Positions 7,311-13,236 are shown, counted from the first letter of the stretch. The stretch is DNA of 15,989 bases from Bacillota bacterium (GCA_023406225.1 JAEXWS010000100.1:1-15989), one strand, 5' to 3'. Notes: generated from the sequence alone by a model not told the origin. Numbers and translations: made by a program.

Positions 7311-7820
7311 ATGGAAGATGGGATGCAGGTGCGCATCGCGCCTATGAGCGGCGACCATTTGGACGAGGTGGCGGAGCTGGAGCGGATCTGCTTTTCCGTC
7401 CCCTGGTCCCGGAACATGCTGGCGGAGGAGCTGGAAAACGACTGCGCCGCGTTTCTGGTGGCGCTGGACGGGCAGGGAGCCGTCGTGGGCTACGCGGGGC
7501 TTCTGGTGGTGCTGGACGAGGGATATATCACCAACGTCGCCGTCCGGCCGGATTGCCGCAGAAACGGCGTGGCCAAAAAGCTTCTGCAGGTCTTCCTGGA
7601 TTTTGCGCAGGGGCGCCGGCTGGCCTTTTTGACGCTGGAGGTCCGGGCGTCCAACTATGGGGCCATCGCCCTGTACGGCGGCATGGGCTTTCGGGGCATG
7701 GGCCGTCGGAAAAATTACTATGAGCATCCCAAGGAGGATGCCGTGATCATGACAAGGGAGTTTACCAATGGAACTGAGGATGCCGACGCCGGCACAGCTG
7801 AAGACTGTATACGGAGCTGA
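7311..7820 (+). CDS. rimI: Ribosomal protein S18 N-alpha-acetyltransferase-like GNAT protein
   Basis: GNAT acetyltransferase of the RimI type, 169 aa; in this family acetyl-CoA is used to acetylate the N-terminus of S18 and other proteins. Visible: a FSVPWSRNMLAEEL substrate-side helix, VAVRPDCRRNGVAKKLL with the R-x-x-G-x-A acetyl-CoA loop (about 77-92), catalytic-type Glu in LTLEVRASNYGAIALY (Glu about 110, Tyr about 122) and the RKNYY end. ATG 7311 was chosen; ATG 7323 is an alternative with a similar weak ribosome site. The last 50 or so bases run into the next gene, giving a tail without family resemblance. Its place near tsaD is common, because rimI and tsaD often cluster in Firmicutes. 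Confidence 0.88.
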   Translation: MEDGMQVRIAPMSGDHLDEVAELERICFSVPWSRNMLAEELENDCAAFLVALDGQGAVVGYAGLLVVLDEGYITNVAVRPDCRRNGVAKKLLQVFLDFAQGRRLAFLTLEVRASNYGAIALYGGMGFRGMGRRKNYYEHPKEDAVIMTREFTNGTEDADAGTAEDCIRS

Positions 7821-8358
7821 TTTGAAGGAGGCCTTTCCCCCGGCGGAATTGAAGCCTCTCCGGGCCATCGAGGAACTGTGGGCCGACGGGTGCTACCGCC
7901 CCTGGTGCCTCTTCGACGGGGACGAGATCGCGGGCGAGTGCTTTATTTGGCTGGGGGAGCCGGGCTGGGGGCTGCTGGACTATCTGTGCGTGTCCTCCCG
8001 CCGCCGCAACGGCGGCACGGGGGCACTCCTGCTGGAGAAGATGCTGGAGGCCAACGGGGATCTTGTGATCCTGGCGGAGAGCGAGCTGCCCGGCTTCGCG
8101 CCGGACCCCGCCCTGGCGGAGCGCCGCCTGGGCTTTTACGACCGCAACCGCGCCCGGACCGCCGGGTATGACACCGCCATGTTCGGCGTGCCTTACAAGA
8201 CCCTCTACTGGGCGGACGCGCCCATCCCGGACGAAACGCTGATGGCCGCGCACCGCGCCATCTACCAAAACCGGTTTTCCCCGGATAAGTACGCCAAATT
8301 CATCCGGATCCCCTTCGACCCGGCGGAACCCTTTCCCCGGGTCCCCTGGAATGAGTGA
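7768..8358 (+). CDS. GNAT-family N-acetyltransferase of unknown substrate
   Basis: A 196-aa protein with a GNAT core: CLFDGDEIAGECFIWLGEPGWGLLDYLCV as the central strands and SSRRRNGGTGALLLEKMLE as the acetyl-CoA loop and helix (about 73-92). The later part (FYDRNRARTAGYDTAMFGVPYKTLYW, about 122-151) is the usual C-terminal strand-helix region. It is divergent from RimI and its substrate cannot be named. ATG 7768 has AAGGGAG about 8 bases upstream, within the end of rimI, so the genes overlap by 53 bases and are probably coupled. It lies between rimI and tsaD, 24 bases before tsaD. Confidence 0.82.
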   Translation: MELRMPTPAQLKTVYGADLKEAFPPAELKPLRAIEELWADGCYRPWCLFDGDEIAGECFIWLGEPGWGLLDYLCVSSRRRNGGTGALLLEKMLEANGDLVILAESELPGFAPDPALAERRLGFYDRNRARTAGYDTAMFGVPYKTLYWADAPIPDETLMAAHRAIYQNRFSPDKYAKFIRIPFDPAEPFPRVPWNE

Positions 8359-8382
8359 GAGAAAGAGAAGTGACGGATACCC

Positions 8383-9396
8383 ATGAAGATCCTGGCTTTT
8401 GAATCCTCCTGCGACGAGACCGCCGTGGCGGTGGTGGAGGACGGACGCACGGTGCTGTCCGACGCCATCGCATCCCAGGCGGATATGCACGCGCTTTACG
8501 GCGGCGTGGTGCCGGAGATCGCCTCCCGGAAGCATGTGGAGGTCATCGCGGCGCTGACGGAGCAGGCGCTTCGGGACGCGGGCTGCACCCGGGCGGACGT
8601 CGACGCCGTGGCGGTGACCTATGCCCCCGGCCTCATCGGCGCGGTGCTGGTGGGCCTCAGCTTCGCCAAGTCCATGGCCTTCGCCCTGGGCGTGCCGCTG
8701 ATCCCCGTCCACCACGTCCGGGGCCATATCGCGGCCAATTACCTGGCGTTTCCCGAGCTGGAGCCGCCTTTTTTGGCCCTGGCTATCTCCGGCGGCAATA
8801 CCTTGATCGTGGATGTGCGGGATTATACGGACATGCGGGTCCTGGGAGCCACCCGGGACGACGCGGCGGGAGAGTGCTTCGATAAGGCGGCCCGGGTGCT
8901 GGGCCTGCCTTATCCCGGCGGCAGGCCCATGGATGAGCTGGCGCAGCAGTCCGTGGGCGGTGTTTACAAGCTGCCCAGGACCCATGTGGACGGCGCGGCG
9001 CTGGATATGAGCTTTTCCGGCCTCAAGACGGCGGTGGTGAATCTGGCCCACCACGCCGGACAGCTCGGGCAGCCGCTGGACCGGGCGGCTCTGGCCCGGG
9101 ACTTTGCCCAGGCCGTCAGCGACGAGCTGGTGCCCCGGACCATGGAGGCGGCCCGCGCGGCGGGACGCACCGTTCTGGCCGCCGCAGGCGGCGTGGCGGC
9201 GAACTCCATCATACGCGGGGATCTGGAGCGGGCCTGCGCCCGGCAGGGCTGTAAGCTCTATCTGCCCCCTCTGCGGCTTTGCGGGGACAACGGCGCCATG
9301 ATCGGAGCCCAGGCGTATTACGAGTTCCTGGCGGGCCATACGGCGGGCATGGAGCTGAACGCCTATGCCACGCGGGATATCGCGCAGGGATTTTAA
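8383..9396 (+). CDS. tsaD: tRNA N6-adenosine threonylcarbamoyltransferase (TsaD)
   Basis: Transfers threonylcarbamoyl from its adenylate to A37 of ANN-decoding tRNAs, in the cytosol with TsaB and TsaE. It is 337 aa, standard for the family. Motifs: LAFESSCDETAVAVV at the start, GGVVPEIASRKHVE, APGLIGAVLVGLSFAKSMA, metal-binding PVHHVRGHIAAN (His about 111 and 115), AISGGNT, FDKAARVLGLPYPGG, SFSGLKTAV, AAAGGVAANS and CGDNGAMIGAQAY (metal-ligand Asp about 302). ATG 8383 follows GAGAGAAAGAGAAGTGA. Last gene of the polA run and followed directly by a strong terminator. Its substrate class includes tRNA-Thr, whose gene lies about 650 bases downstream; this is probably coincidence. Confidence 0.98.
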   Translation: MKILAFESSCDETAVAVVEDGRTVLSDAIASQADMHALYGGVVPEIASRKHVEVIAALTEQALRDAGCTRADVDAVAVTYAPGLIGAVLVGLSFAKSMAFALGVPLIPVHHVRGHIAANYLAFPELEPPFLALAISGGNTLIVDVRDYTDMRVLGATRDDAAGECFDKAARVLGLPYPGGRPMDELAQQSVGGVYKLPRTHVDGAALDMSFSGLKTAVVNLAHHAGQLGQPLDRAALARDFAQAVSDELVPRTMEAARAAGRTVLAAAGGVAANSIIRGDLERACARQGCKLYLPPLRLCGDNGAMIGAQAYYEFLAGHTAGMELNAYATRDIAQGF

Positions 9397-9427
9397 AAGC
9401 ACGGCTGCGTTTGCAGCCGTGCTTTTT
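9396..9427 (+). terminator. Intrinsic terminator after tsaD
   Basis: Perfect 13-bp arms AAAGCACGGCTGC and GCAGCCGTGCTTT around a GTTT loop, continuing into TTTTT. It starts in the last base of the stop codon. Confidence 0.93.
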
Positions 9428-9990
9428 CACCCGAAAACGGGCGGAGAGGCTGGATGCCGGCCCCCACATTTTTGCATGTAAAGAGGAAACCCTTGCTTTT
9501 TTTGAAAGATGGAAAAAACGGCTTGGCAAAAGTGACGGCGTCCAGAGAAAAGTAAAAATGAAAATGGAGAATCTAAAAAATGAAAATTATTATGTCAAAT
9601 AATGAGGCTTGGAGACAACAGGGAAAAAGCGAGATAGGGAAGATGTAAAAAAATTACATATGACACGAAACACATTGAAAATAAACGAAAAATAAAATGT
9701 GGAAAAGGCTGTGGAGAATGTGGATAACTCCTTGTAAACGAATTTTATGATAAAAGTTATGTAAATGGAACTAATTGGGAAAACCTGCCGGAAGATGGAA
9801 AAGGCTAAAAAAGATAAGGGAAAAATGTCGAAAACCAGCCAGAGGAAATGAGCGGAATTGTCCATTAATTTTTAAAAATTCCTGTCAAGAACGAAAAAAA
9901 CGACAAAATAACAAAAATAGAAATGCAGGAAAACTTGCAGAAATACGAATTGTATTATACAGAACTGCTTGTATATGGGAGGGGGAAGAA
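9428..9990. other. AT-rich, purine-skewed intergenic stretch
   Basis: About 560 bases with no convincing gene: short frames only, no good ribosome sites and no family resemblance. The base composition changes abruptly from the GC-rich neighbours to A-rich on the plus strand, with long purine runs (for example around 9540-9720). It holds a perfect 14-bp palindrome AATTTTTAAAAATT (9867-9880) and a cluster of DnaA-box-like nonamers (9698-9727). It ends at the tRNA promoter. It may be an unwinding or protein-binding region, or foreign DNA left by an earlier insertion. Confidence 0.6.
9698..9727 (+). promoter_or_regulatory. Three tandem DnaA-box-like nonamers
   Basis: TGTGGAAAA (9698-9706), TGTGGAGAA (9710-9718) and TGTGGATAA (9719-9727) lie in one orientation. 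The third is a perfect consensus DnaA box (TTATCCACA on the other strand); the others differ from it by one base each. They are 12 and 9 bases apart and are followed by AT-rich DNA (TTTTATGATAAAAGTTATG). No replication gene is in view, so the role is open. Confidence 0.5.
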
Positions 9991-9996
9991 AGAGTA

Positions 9997-10025
9997 TTGA
10001 CGTGGAGTGAGAAGTGTGGTATCAT
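9997..10025 (+). promoter_or_regulatory. Promoter of the tRNA-Thr locus
   Basis: TTGACG (9997-10002), 17-base spacer, TATCAT (10020-10025), placing the start of transcription about 14 bases before the truncated tRNA. No terminator is seen before the intact tRNA, so this promoter probably drives both. Confidence 0.85.
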
Positions 10026-10045
10026 AATCGTCGCCCGGTCCAGAT

Positions 10046-10087
10046 GCTACTGTGGCTCAGGGGTAGAGCAGCTCACTCGTAATGATG
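10046..10087 (+). pseudogene. Truncated tRNA-Thr(CGT), 5' half only
   Basis: The sequence reads as a tRNA 5' half: acceptor strand GCTACTG, D arm GCTC-AGGGGTA-GAGC, anticodon stem GCTCA and loop CTCGTAA (anticodon CGT). The 3' side of the anticodon stem should be TGAGC but is TGATG, and there is no T arm with TTCRA and no CAGTAGC to close the acceptor stem. The break therefore falls just after the anticodon loop, the usual crossover position of tRNA-targeting tyrosine recombinases. It keeps the promoter. Probably the original host gene, split by the element to its right; the missing half should lie at the far end of that element. Confidence 0.8.
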
Positions 10088-10149
10088 AGGTCAAAACGGG
10101 GGCAAAACCCCGCCAGCCCTTGCAATCACTGGGCCGTCAGAAAGACACC

Positions 10150-10200
10150 ACCCACCAAAAACCGGGTTTGCCGCTTATTTGCCGCTTACGCCCACCAAAA
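10150..10200. repeat. Direct repeats near the attachment site, possible integrase arm-type sites
   Basis: TTTGCCGCTTA occurs twice in tandem (starting at 10167 and 10178), and this pair is bracketed by two copies of CCCACCAAAA (10151-10160 and 10191-10200). Short direct repeats between the attachment core and the integrase gene are typical arm-type binding sites of tyrosine recombinases; binding itself is an inference. Confidence 0.5.
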
Positions 10201-10220
10201 TATGCGAAAACGTACAACAC

Positions 10221-10295
10221 GCTGCTGTGGCTCAAAGGCAGAGCGATGCACTCGTAATGCATAGGTTGTGAGTTCGATTCTCACCAGCAGCTCCA
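10221..10295 (+). tRNA. tRNA-Thr (anticodon CGT), CCA encoded
   Basis: Complete cloverleaf: acceptor GCTGCTG/CAGCAGC, D arm GCTC-AAAGGCA-GAGC, anticodon stem ATGCA/TGCAT with loop CTCGTAA, variable AGGTT, T arm GTGAG-TTCGATT-CTCAC, discriminator T and encoded CCA at 10293-10295. It reads ACG threonine codons. It differs from the truncated copy upstream at several positions, including the acceptor stem, D loop and anticodon stem, so it is not a simple duplicate. No convincing promoter lies immediately before it; transcription probably comes from 9997-10025. It may be the element's replacement for the disrupted host gene. Confidence 0.97.
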
Positions 10296-10296
10296 T

Positions 10297-10344
10297 AAAG
10301 AAGAAGGCCGCGGGGGATTATTCCCCTGCGGCCTTCTTCTTTTT
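10297..10344. terminator. Bidirectional terminator between tRNA-Thr and the integrase gene
   Basis: Fifteen-bp arms AAAGAAGAAGGCCGC and GCGGCCTTCTTCTTT plus an inner GGGG/CCCC extension and ATTATT loop; TTCTTTTT follows on the plus strand. It contains the integrase stop codon and serves convergent transcripts. Confidence 0.88.
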
Positions 10345-11745
10345 CGTGGGTGCCTTCTTCGCCGGCGGCTCCGGCACCACCAAGTCGTCGAACTTGTCAA
10401 AGGTGTGGGTGGCCCGCTCCTCGGCGGAGGCGATCACATGGGCGTAGATATTCGCCGTGGTGCTGGTCTGGGCGTGGCCGAGCTTGTGGGACACGACCAC
10501 CAGCGGGGTACCGTCAGCAATCATCAAACTGGCAAAGGTATGCCGCAGCGAGTGAACGGTGACCTGCGGCAAGCCGGTGCGCCTGACGAATTTAGTAAAC
10601 CATTGGGAAACGCTGTCCGGGAACATCGGCCGGCCATCGTCACGGGTGAACACCCGGCCGTCCTGGTCCATCCAGGCGTCCCCCAGGGCCTCCCGCTGGG
10701 CGTCCTGCCACCTCTTGTATTCCAGGAGCAGAAGGAAGGCGGACCGGGAGAGCTTCAGCGGCCGGTTTGAGGTGGCCGACTTTGGGGTGTCCGTGTAGAC
10801 GCCCCTCGGGGGGATATAGTTGGAGGTCTGGGCGATGGTGATGGTCTGGGCGTCCAGATCCACGTCATCCCAGCGGAGTCCCAGTATCTCCCCGCGGCGC
10901 AGGCCAGAGAGCAAGTCGAAGGTGATGATGGCCCGCCATTTTACCGGCTCCGCCTGAAGCAGCTCCAGCAGGCGCCGGGCGTCTGGTTCGTCCAAGTATT
11001 TGGCCTTTCGATTTTTCAGGCTGGGCAGGTCCATGCAGGCCGCCGGATTGCTTTTGATGTACCCCCATTTTACCGCCCGGTATAGGACGGCCGAGAGGGT
11101 CCGATGATAAGTGTGGATGGTTCCGGGCTTTAAGGGGGTGAGATCCCGCTCGGTAGTAAACAGGTCATCAAAGGGTTTTCCTAGGAAGGCGGCGATCCGC
11201 TCTGCGCTGGCCAGGGCGATGGGCTTCCCTGTCCGTAGCTGCTTAAACGTCCAAAGCGACAGGCCGGTGGCTTTGGCCAGGGCGGTCATCGTGGTGTGCT
11301 GTTCCTTCATCCACGCGGCGAAGTCTCCCTTGTATTCAGCCAAGCGATGGCACCGCATCCCTTCCTCCTGGAGGTTGGCGTAGAAGGAAGCGATGTGGCC
11401 GGGCTTCAGTTCTTTCAGTTTGATGTGCCCCAAGGCCAAGTTGACCCGCCGCATCCTATCCTCGTACCCATATGCCGTCCGAACCTTCAAGGTTGGATAG
11501 GCGTAATCCTTCAGGAAAAGGGCGGTGAAATCCACTAGGCGCATATTGCCGTCGTGGGTGGTGTTGCACGCCACCTGCTCCTCGAAAAGGACCGCCTGGC
11601 GCTTCACCTCTTTTTCTGCTTGCTTCGCTGTCATCCCTGCGGGCGGGGTCCAGGTCATATACGCACGGAGCTGCTTCCCCTTGATGTCATAGCCCTTCGA
11701 CACGGTGATTAGATATGCGTCTCCACGCTTTTTTATCGAGGCCAT
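10318..11745 (-). CDS. Tyrosine-type site-specific integrase with an inserted helix-turn-helix
   Basis: Integrates and excises the element, 475 aa. The N-terminal arm-binding region (about 1-65, MASIKKRGDAYLITVSKG) precedes a SAM-like core-binding domain (about 66-250). The catalytic domain has Arg about 283 in SGLRRGEILGLRW, beta-hairpin Lys about 322 (TPKSATSNRPL), HSLRH (His about 398, Arg about 401), LGH (His about 424) and the nucleophile in ANIYAH (Tyr about 434), so it looks active. Odd: about 75 extra residues (131-205) inside the core-binding domain read as a XRE-type HTH (TALAKATGLSLWTFKQLRTG, then AERIAAFLGKPFDDLF). The Lys-rich tail coincides with the terminator hairpin. ATG 11745 has AAAGGAG about 8 bases upstream. 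It lies beside the tRNA-Thr attachment site. Confidence 0.95.
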   Translation of the reverse strand: MASIKKRGDAYLITVSKGYDIKGKQLRAYMTWTPPAGMTAKQAEKEVKRQAVLFEEQVACNTTHDGNMRLVDFTALFLKDYAYPTLKVRTAYGYEDRMRRVNLALGHIKLKELKPGHIASFYANLQEEGMRCHRLAEYKGDFAAWMKEQHTTMTALAKATGLSLWTFKQLRTGKPIALASAERIAAFLGKPFDDLFTTERDLTPLKPGTIHTYHRTLSAVLYRAVKWGYIKSNPAACMDLPSLKNRKAKYLDEPDARRLLELLQAEPVKWRAIITFDLLSGLRRGEILGLRWDDVDLDAQTITIAQTSNYIPPRGVYTDTPKSATSNRPLKLSRSAFLLLLEYKRWQDAQREALGDAWMDQDGRVFTRDDGRPMFPDSVSQWFTKFVRRTGLPQVTVHSLRHTFASLMIADGTPLVVVSHKLGHAQTSTTANIYAHVIASAEERATHTFDKFDDLVVPEPPAKKAPTKKKKAAGE

Positions 11746-11761
11746 GTGAAAAACTCCTTTC

Positions 11762-11790
11762 TTGCACCTTCGGCCCTGGTATGGTACAAT
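11762..11790 (+). promoter_or_regulatory. Plus-strand promoter of a predicted small RNA
   Basis: TTGCAC (11762-11767), 17-base spacer, TACAAT (11785-11790). It points away from the integrase toward a terminator only about 80 bases on, with no reading frame between. A perfect palindrome AAGGTACCTT (11801-11810) lies just after the expected start. Confidence 0.75.
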
Positions 11791-11796
11791 AAAGGG

Positions 11797-11877
11797 CGCA
11801 AAGGTACCTTGATTTAGCTATCGTGGTCTTTTGCCCGCCTTCCTGGTGTTGGTAGCGCCAGGAAGGCATTTTTTTTT
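11797..11877 (+). ncRNA. Predicted ~80-nt small RNA antisense to the integrase leader
   Basis: The unit has a clear promoter (11762-11790) and ends in an intrinsic terminator: 10-bp arms GCCTTCCTGG (11837-11846) and CCAGGAAGGC (11858-11867) followed by nine Ts from 11869. Near its 5' end GGGC (11794-11797) could pair with GCCC (11833-11836) if transcription starts slightly earlier. It contains no ribosome site or frame worth the name. It lies wholly opposite the untranslated stretch between the leftward TM2 gene and the integrase, and overlaps the TM2 stop codon by two bases. An antisense role in damping integrase synthesis is inferred, by analogy with phage and transposon antisense RNAs. Confidence 0.6.
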
Positions 11878-12103
11878 AGGCTCGGAGCGGAGCACCCACA
11901 TTATCACGAAAGGTCCCCATTAAAATTTTCCAAAGGTCTGATAGCCAGCCGATGAGAAAGAAGCCCATTGTGCAGGTATAAAGGATACCCGTGCCGATTT
12001 TCCCAACATAGTACCGATGGGCACCCAGGTATCCCAAGAAGATGCACAGGAGCAGAGCCACCTTTTTGCTTTTGTCGCTGGTATTGGTCGTGTAGTTTGC
12101 CAT
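11876..12103 (-). CDS. TM2-domain membrane protein
   Basis: A 75-aa protein with a short polar N-terminus (MANYTTNTSDKSKK) and a TM2 domain: helix LLLCIFLGYLGAHRYYVGK, a short turn, helix LYTCTMGFFLIGWLSDLW, then the GTFRDN end. The GAHRYYVGK and the closing WLSDLW pattern are diagnostic. TM2 proteins are common in bacteria and in phage and ICE lysogeny modules, but their role is not settled. ATG 12103 has AAGGAGGG about 7 bases upstream. It follows the ImmA/IrrE gene by 15 bases, probably in one transcript with the repressor. No U-run follows it on this strand, so read-through into the integrase is possible. Confidence 0.9.
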   Translation of the reverse strand: MANYTTNTSDKSKKVALLLCIFLGYLGAHRYYVGKIGTGILYTCTMGFFLIGWLSDLWKILMGTFRDNVGAPLRA

Positions 12104-12118
12104 GGAAATCCCTCCTTT

Positions 12119-12544
12119 TTATGACGCCACCGGGCCGCCGGTCATGCGGTAATACTCTACGGCCCTATCCACCAGTGCCTCGGGCACATTGAATTTTTCT
12201 GCAATCTCCCAGCGGACCATGTTGCAATACAACGCTCGGTACAGCGCCTCCTTTGGGAGGAGCTTTTTTATTGCCCAACGATCCGCCCGCAGTTCATGCT
12301 TTGCCCGTAGATCACACGCTGCATGCTCATTATAAAAACTTCCGGTTTCGCAGTGCCCCAGTTCATGGGCCATTTTATATCGTTCGTCAGCTTCACTGTT
12401 CAGGCGGAAAGGGTCTATGGCAATAGCGCAAGCCTCCCCGTCCATGACGGACATACTTTCTAATTCTGGGCTGTCGAAGGTGTACCAGTACACATCATAG
12501 CCACGCTGGTCAGCTAATTTGTACAGCGATACAGTATCAATCAC
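12119..12544 (-). CDS. ImmA/IrrE-family metallo-endopeptidase
   Basis: A 141-aa zinc protease-like protein. In ICEBs1 and phi105-type elements the ImmA partner cleaves the neighbouring repressor and lifts repression after DNA damage. The zinc motif is HELGH in YKMAHELGHCE (His about 60, Glu 61, His 64), with a third ligand Glu about 84 in KHELRADRWAIKKLLP. The frame is open to 12622, but GTG 12544 is the likely start: AAGGAG lies 10 bases before it, it overlaps the repressor stop, and it gives the usual N-terminus (LYKLADQRGYDVYW). It directly follows, and is probably coupled to, the XRE repressor, its likely substrate. Confidence 0.9.
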   Translation of the reverse strand: MIDTVSLYKLADQRGYDVYWYTFDSPELESMSVMDGEACAIAIDPFRLNSEADERYKMAHELGHCETGSFYNEHAACDLRAKHELRADRWAIKKLLPKEALYRALYCNMVRWEIAEKFNVPEALVDRAVEYYRMTGGPVAS

Positions 12545-13118
12545 TTGTCTGCTGCTCCTTCTGTCTGCGCTGCTCCCTAGCGAACTGGGCGAACCGCTTG
12601 ACTTCATCCAGCACTTCGTCATCTATCTCTGCATCGCCAAACAGCGCGAATTTAATTTCATTGTCCGAAACCTGATGCCTATCCCCGCTACCGGGGACAG
12701 GCGCTTTTTTTGTACCCGCACGCACCTTAATATTCCACCCACCGGCGCCATCAGGAACAGCAGATAGAAATTCAATACTCATGAAACTAACAAAATCTTT
12801 AAGTGGGATTGCATAAGGGTCCAATGGGTTAAGGTTCCACACTAGTTTTAGAAGTTCGTCGTCCAGGTTTGCTGCGGCTATAAAGCTACGTCGATCTGCG
12901 TTAATTTCATCCCAATAGTCAAAAGGAGGCCGTTGAAGCAAAAAATCAACGGGAACTTCAAAATATTTTGCAATTTTAGATAGGAGATCTCCTTTTGGTG
13001 CCTTGCCTGTATTTTTCCAAGTTGTTACCGTCGCTCGATTAAAACCTATGGCTGCCGCGGCCCCGCTTGCGGTAATACCTTTATCACTGCACAATTCGCA
13101 GTATAAATCATAAAACAT
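12537..13118 (-). CDS. XRE-family repressor of the element
   Basis: Probable CI-like master repressor, 193 aa. The N-terminal HTH domain spans MFYDLYCELCSDKGITASGAAAAIGFNRATVTTWKNTGKAPKG (written here in two parts by function: helices 1-2 about residues 1-22, recognition helix about 27-35, with FNRATVTTWK) and ends in LLSKIAKYFEVPVDFLL. The rest is a charged linker and C-terminal region without a LexA-type protease fold; C-terminal EVLDEVKRFAQFAREQRRQKEQ looks helical or coiled. The frame opens at 13208, but ATG 13118 has AGGGGATGA upstream and begins with the common MFYDxYxELC pattern. It is coupled to ImmA/IrrE. It faces the rightward operon across a region with inverted repeats that are its likely operators. 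Confidence 0.88.
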   Translation of the reverse strand: MFYDLYCELCSDKGITASGAAAAIGFNRATVTTWKNTGKAPKGDLLSKIAKYFEVPVDFLLQRPPFDYWDEINADRRSFIAAANLDDELLKLVWNLNPLDPYAIPLKDFVSFMSIEFLSAVPDGAGGWNIKVRAGTKKAPVPGSGDRHQVSDNEIKFALFGDAEIDDEVLDEVKRFAQFAREQRRQKEQQTSD

Positions 13119-13179
13119 ACAAAAATCATCCCCTAATTTGGTTAGTTTGCCATTGTTTATAAAAAACAACATAACAGGG

Positions 13180-13208
13180 TTGACATGTTTAGATTTATAA
13201 GCTATCAT
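13180..13208 (+). promoter_or_regulatory. Rightward early promoter of the element
   Basis: TTGACA (13180-13185), 17-base spacer, TATCAT (13203-13208): close to consensus. The spacer holds the left arm of a 13-bp inverted repeat. The transcript would have a leader of about 115 bases before the Cro-like gene at 13332. No equally good leftward promoter was found for the repressor. Confidence 0.88.
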
Positions 13209-13236
13209 AGGGCTGTAGCGTTGATAAATCTAAACA
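13186..13236. promoter_or_regulatory. Paired operator half-sites (13-bp inverted repeat) around the early promoter
   Basis: TGTTTAGATTTAT (13186-13198) is repeated exactly in reverse as ATAAATCTAAACA (13224-13236), 25 bases apart. One copy fills the promoter spacer and the other lies about 15 bases past the -10. Centre-to-centre spacing is 38 bases. The position is that expected of repressor sites; which protein binds (XRE repressor or Cro-like) is inferred. Confidence 0.75.

Noticed and set aside
10092..10118. A degenerate T arm completing the truncated tRNA
   Set aside because: A CGGGG/CCCCG stem is present but its loop lacks TTCRA and no acceptor partner CAGTAGC follows, so the tRNA cannot be completed.
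9775..10257. A 160-codon frame running through the AT-rich island and into both tRNA copies
   Set aside because: It spans the tRNA promoter, the truncated tRNA and most of the real tRNA and has no ribosome site or domain.
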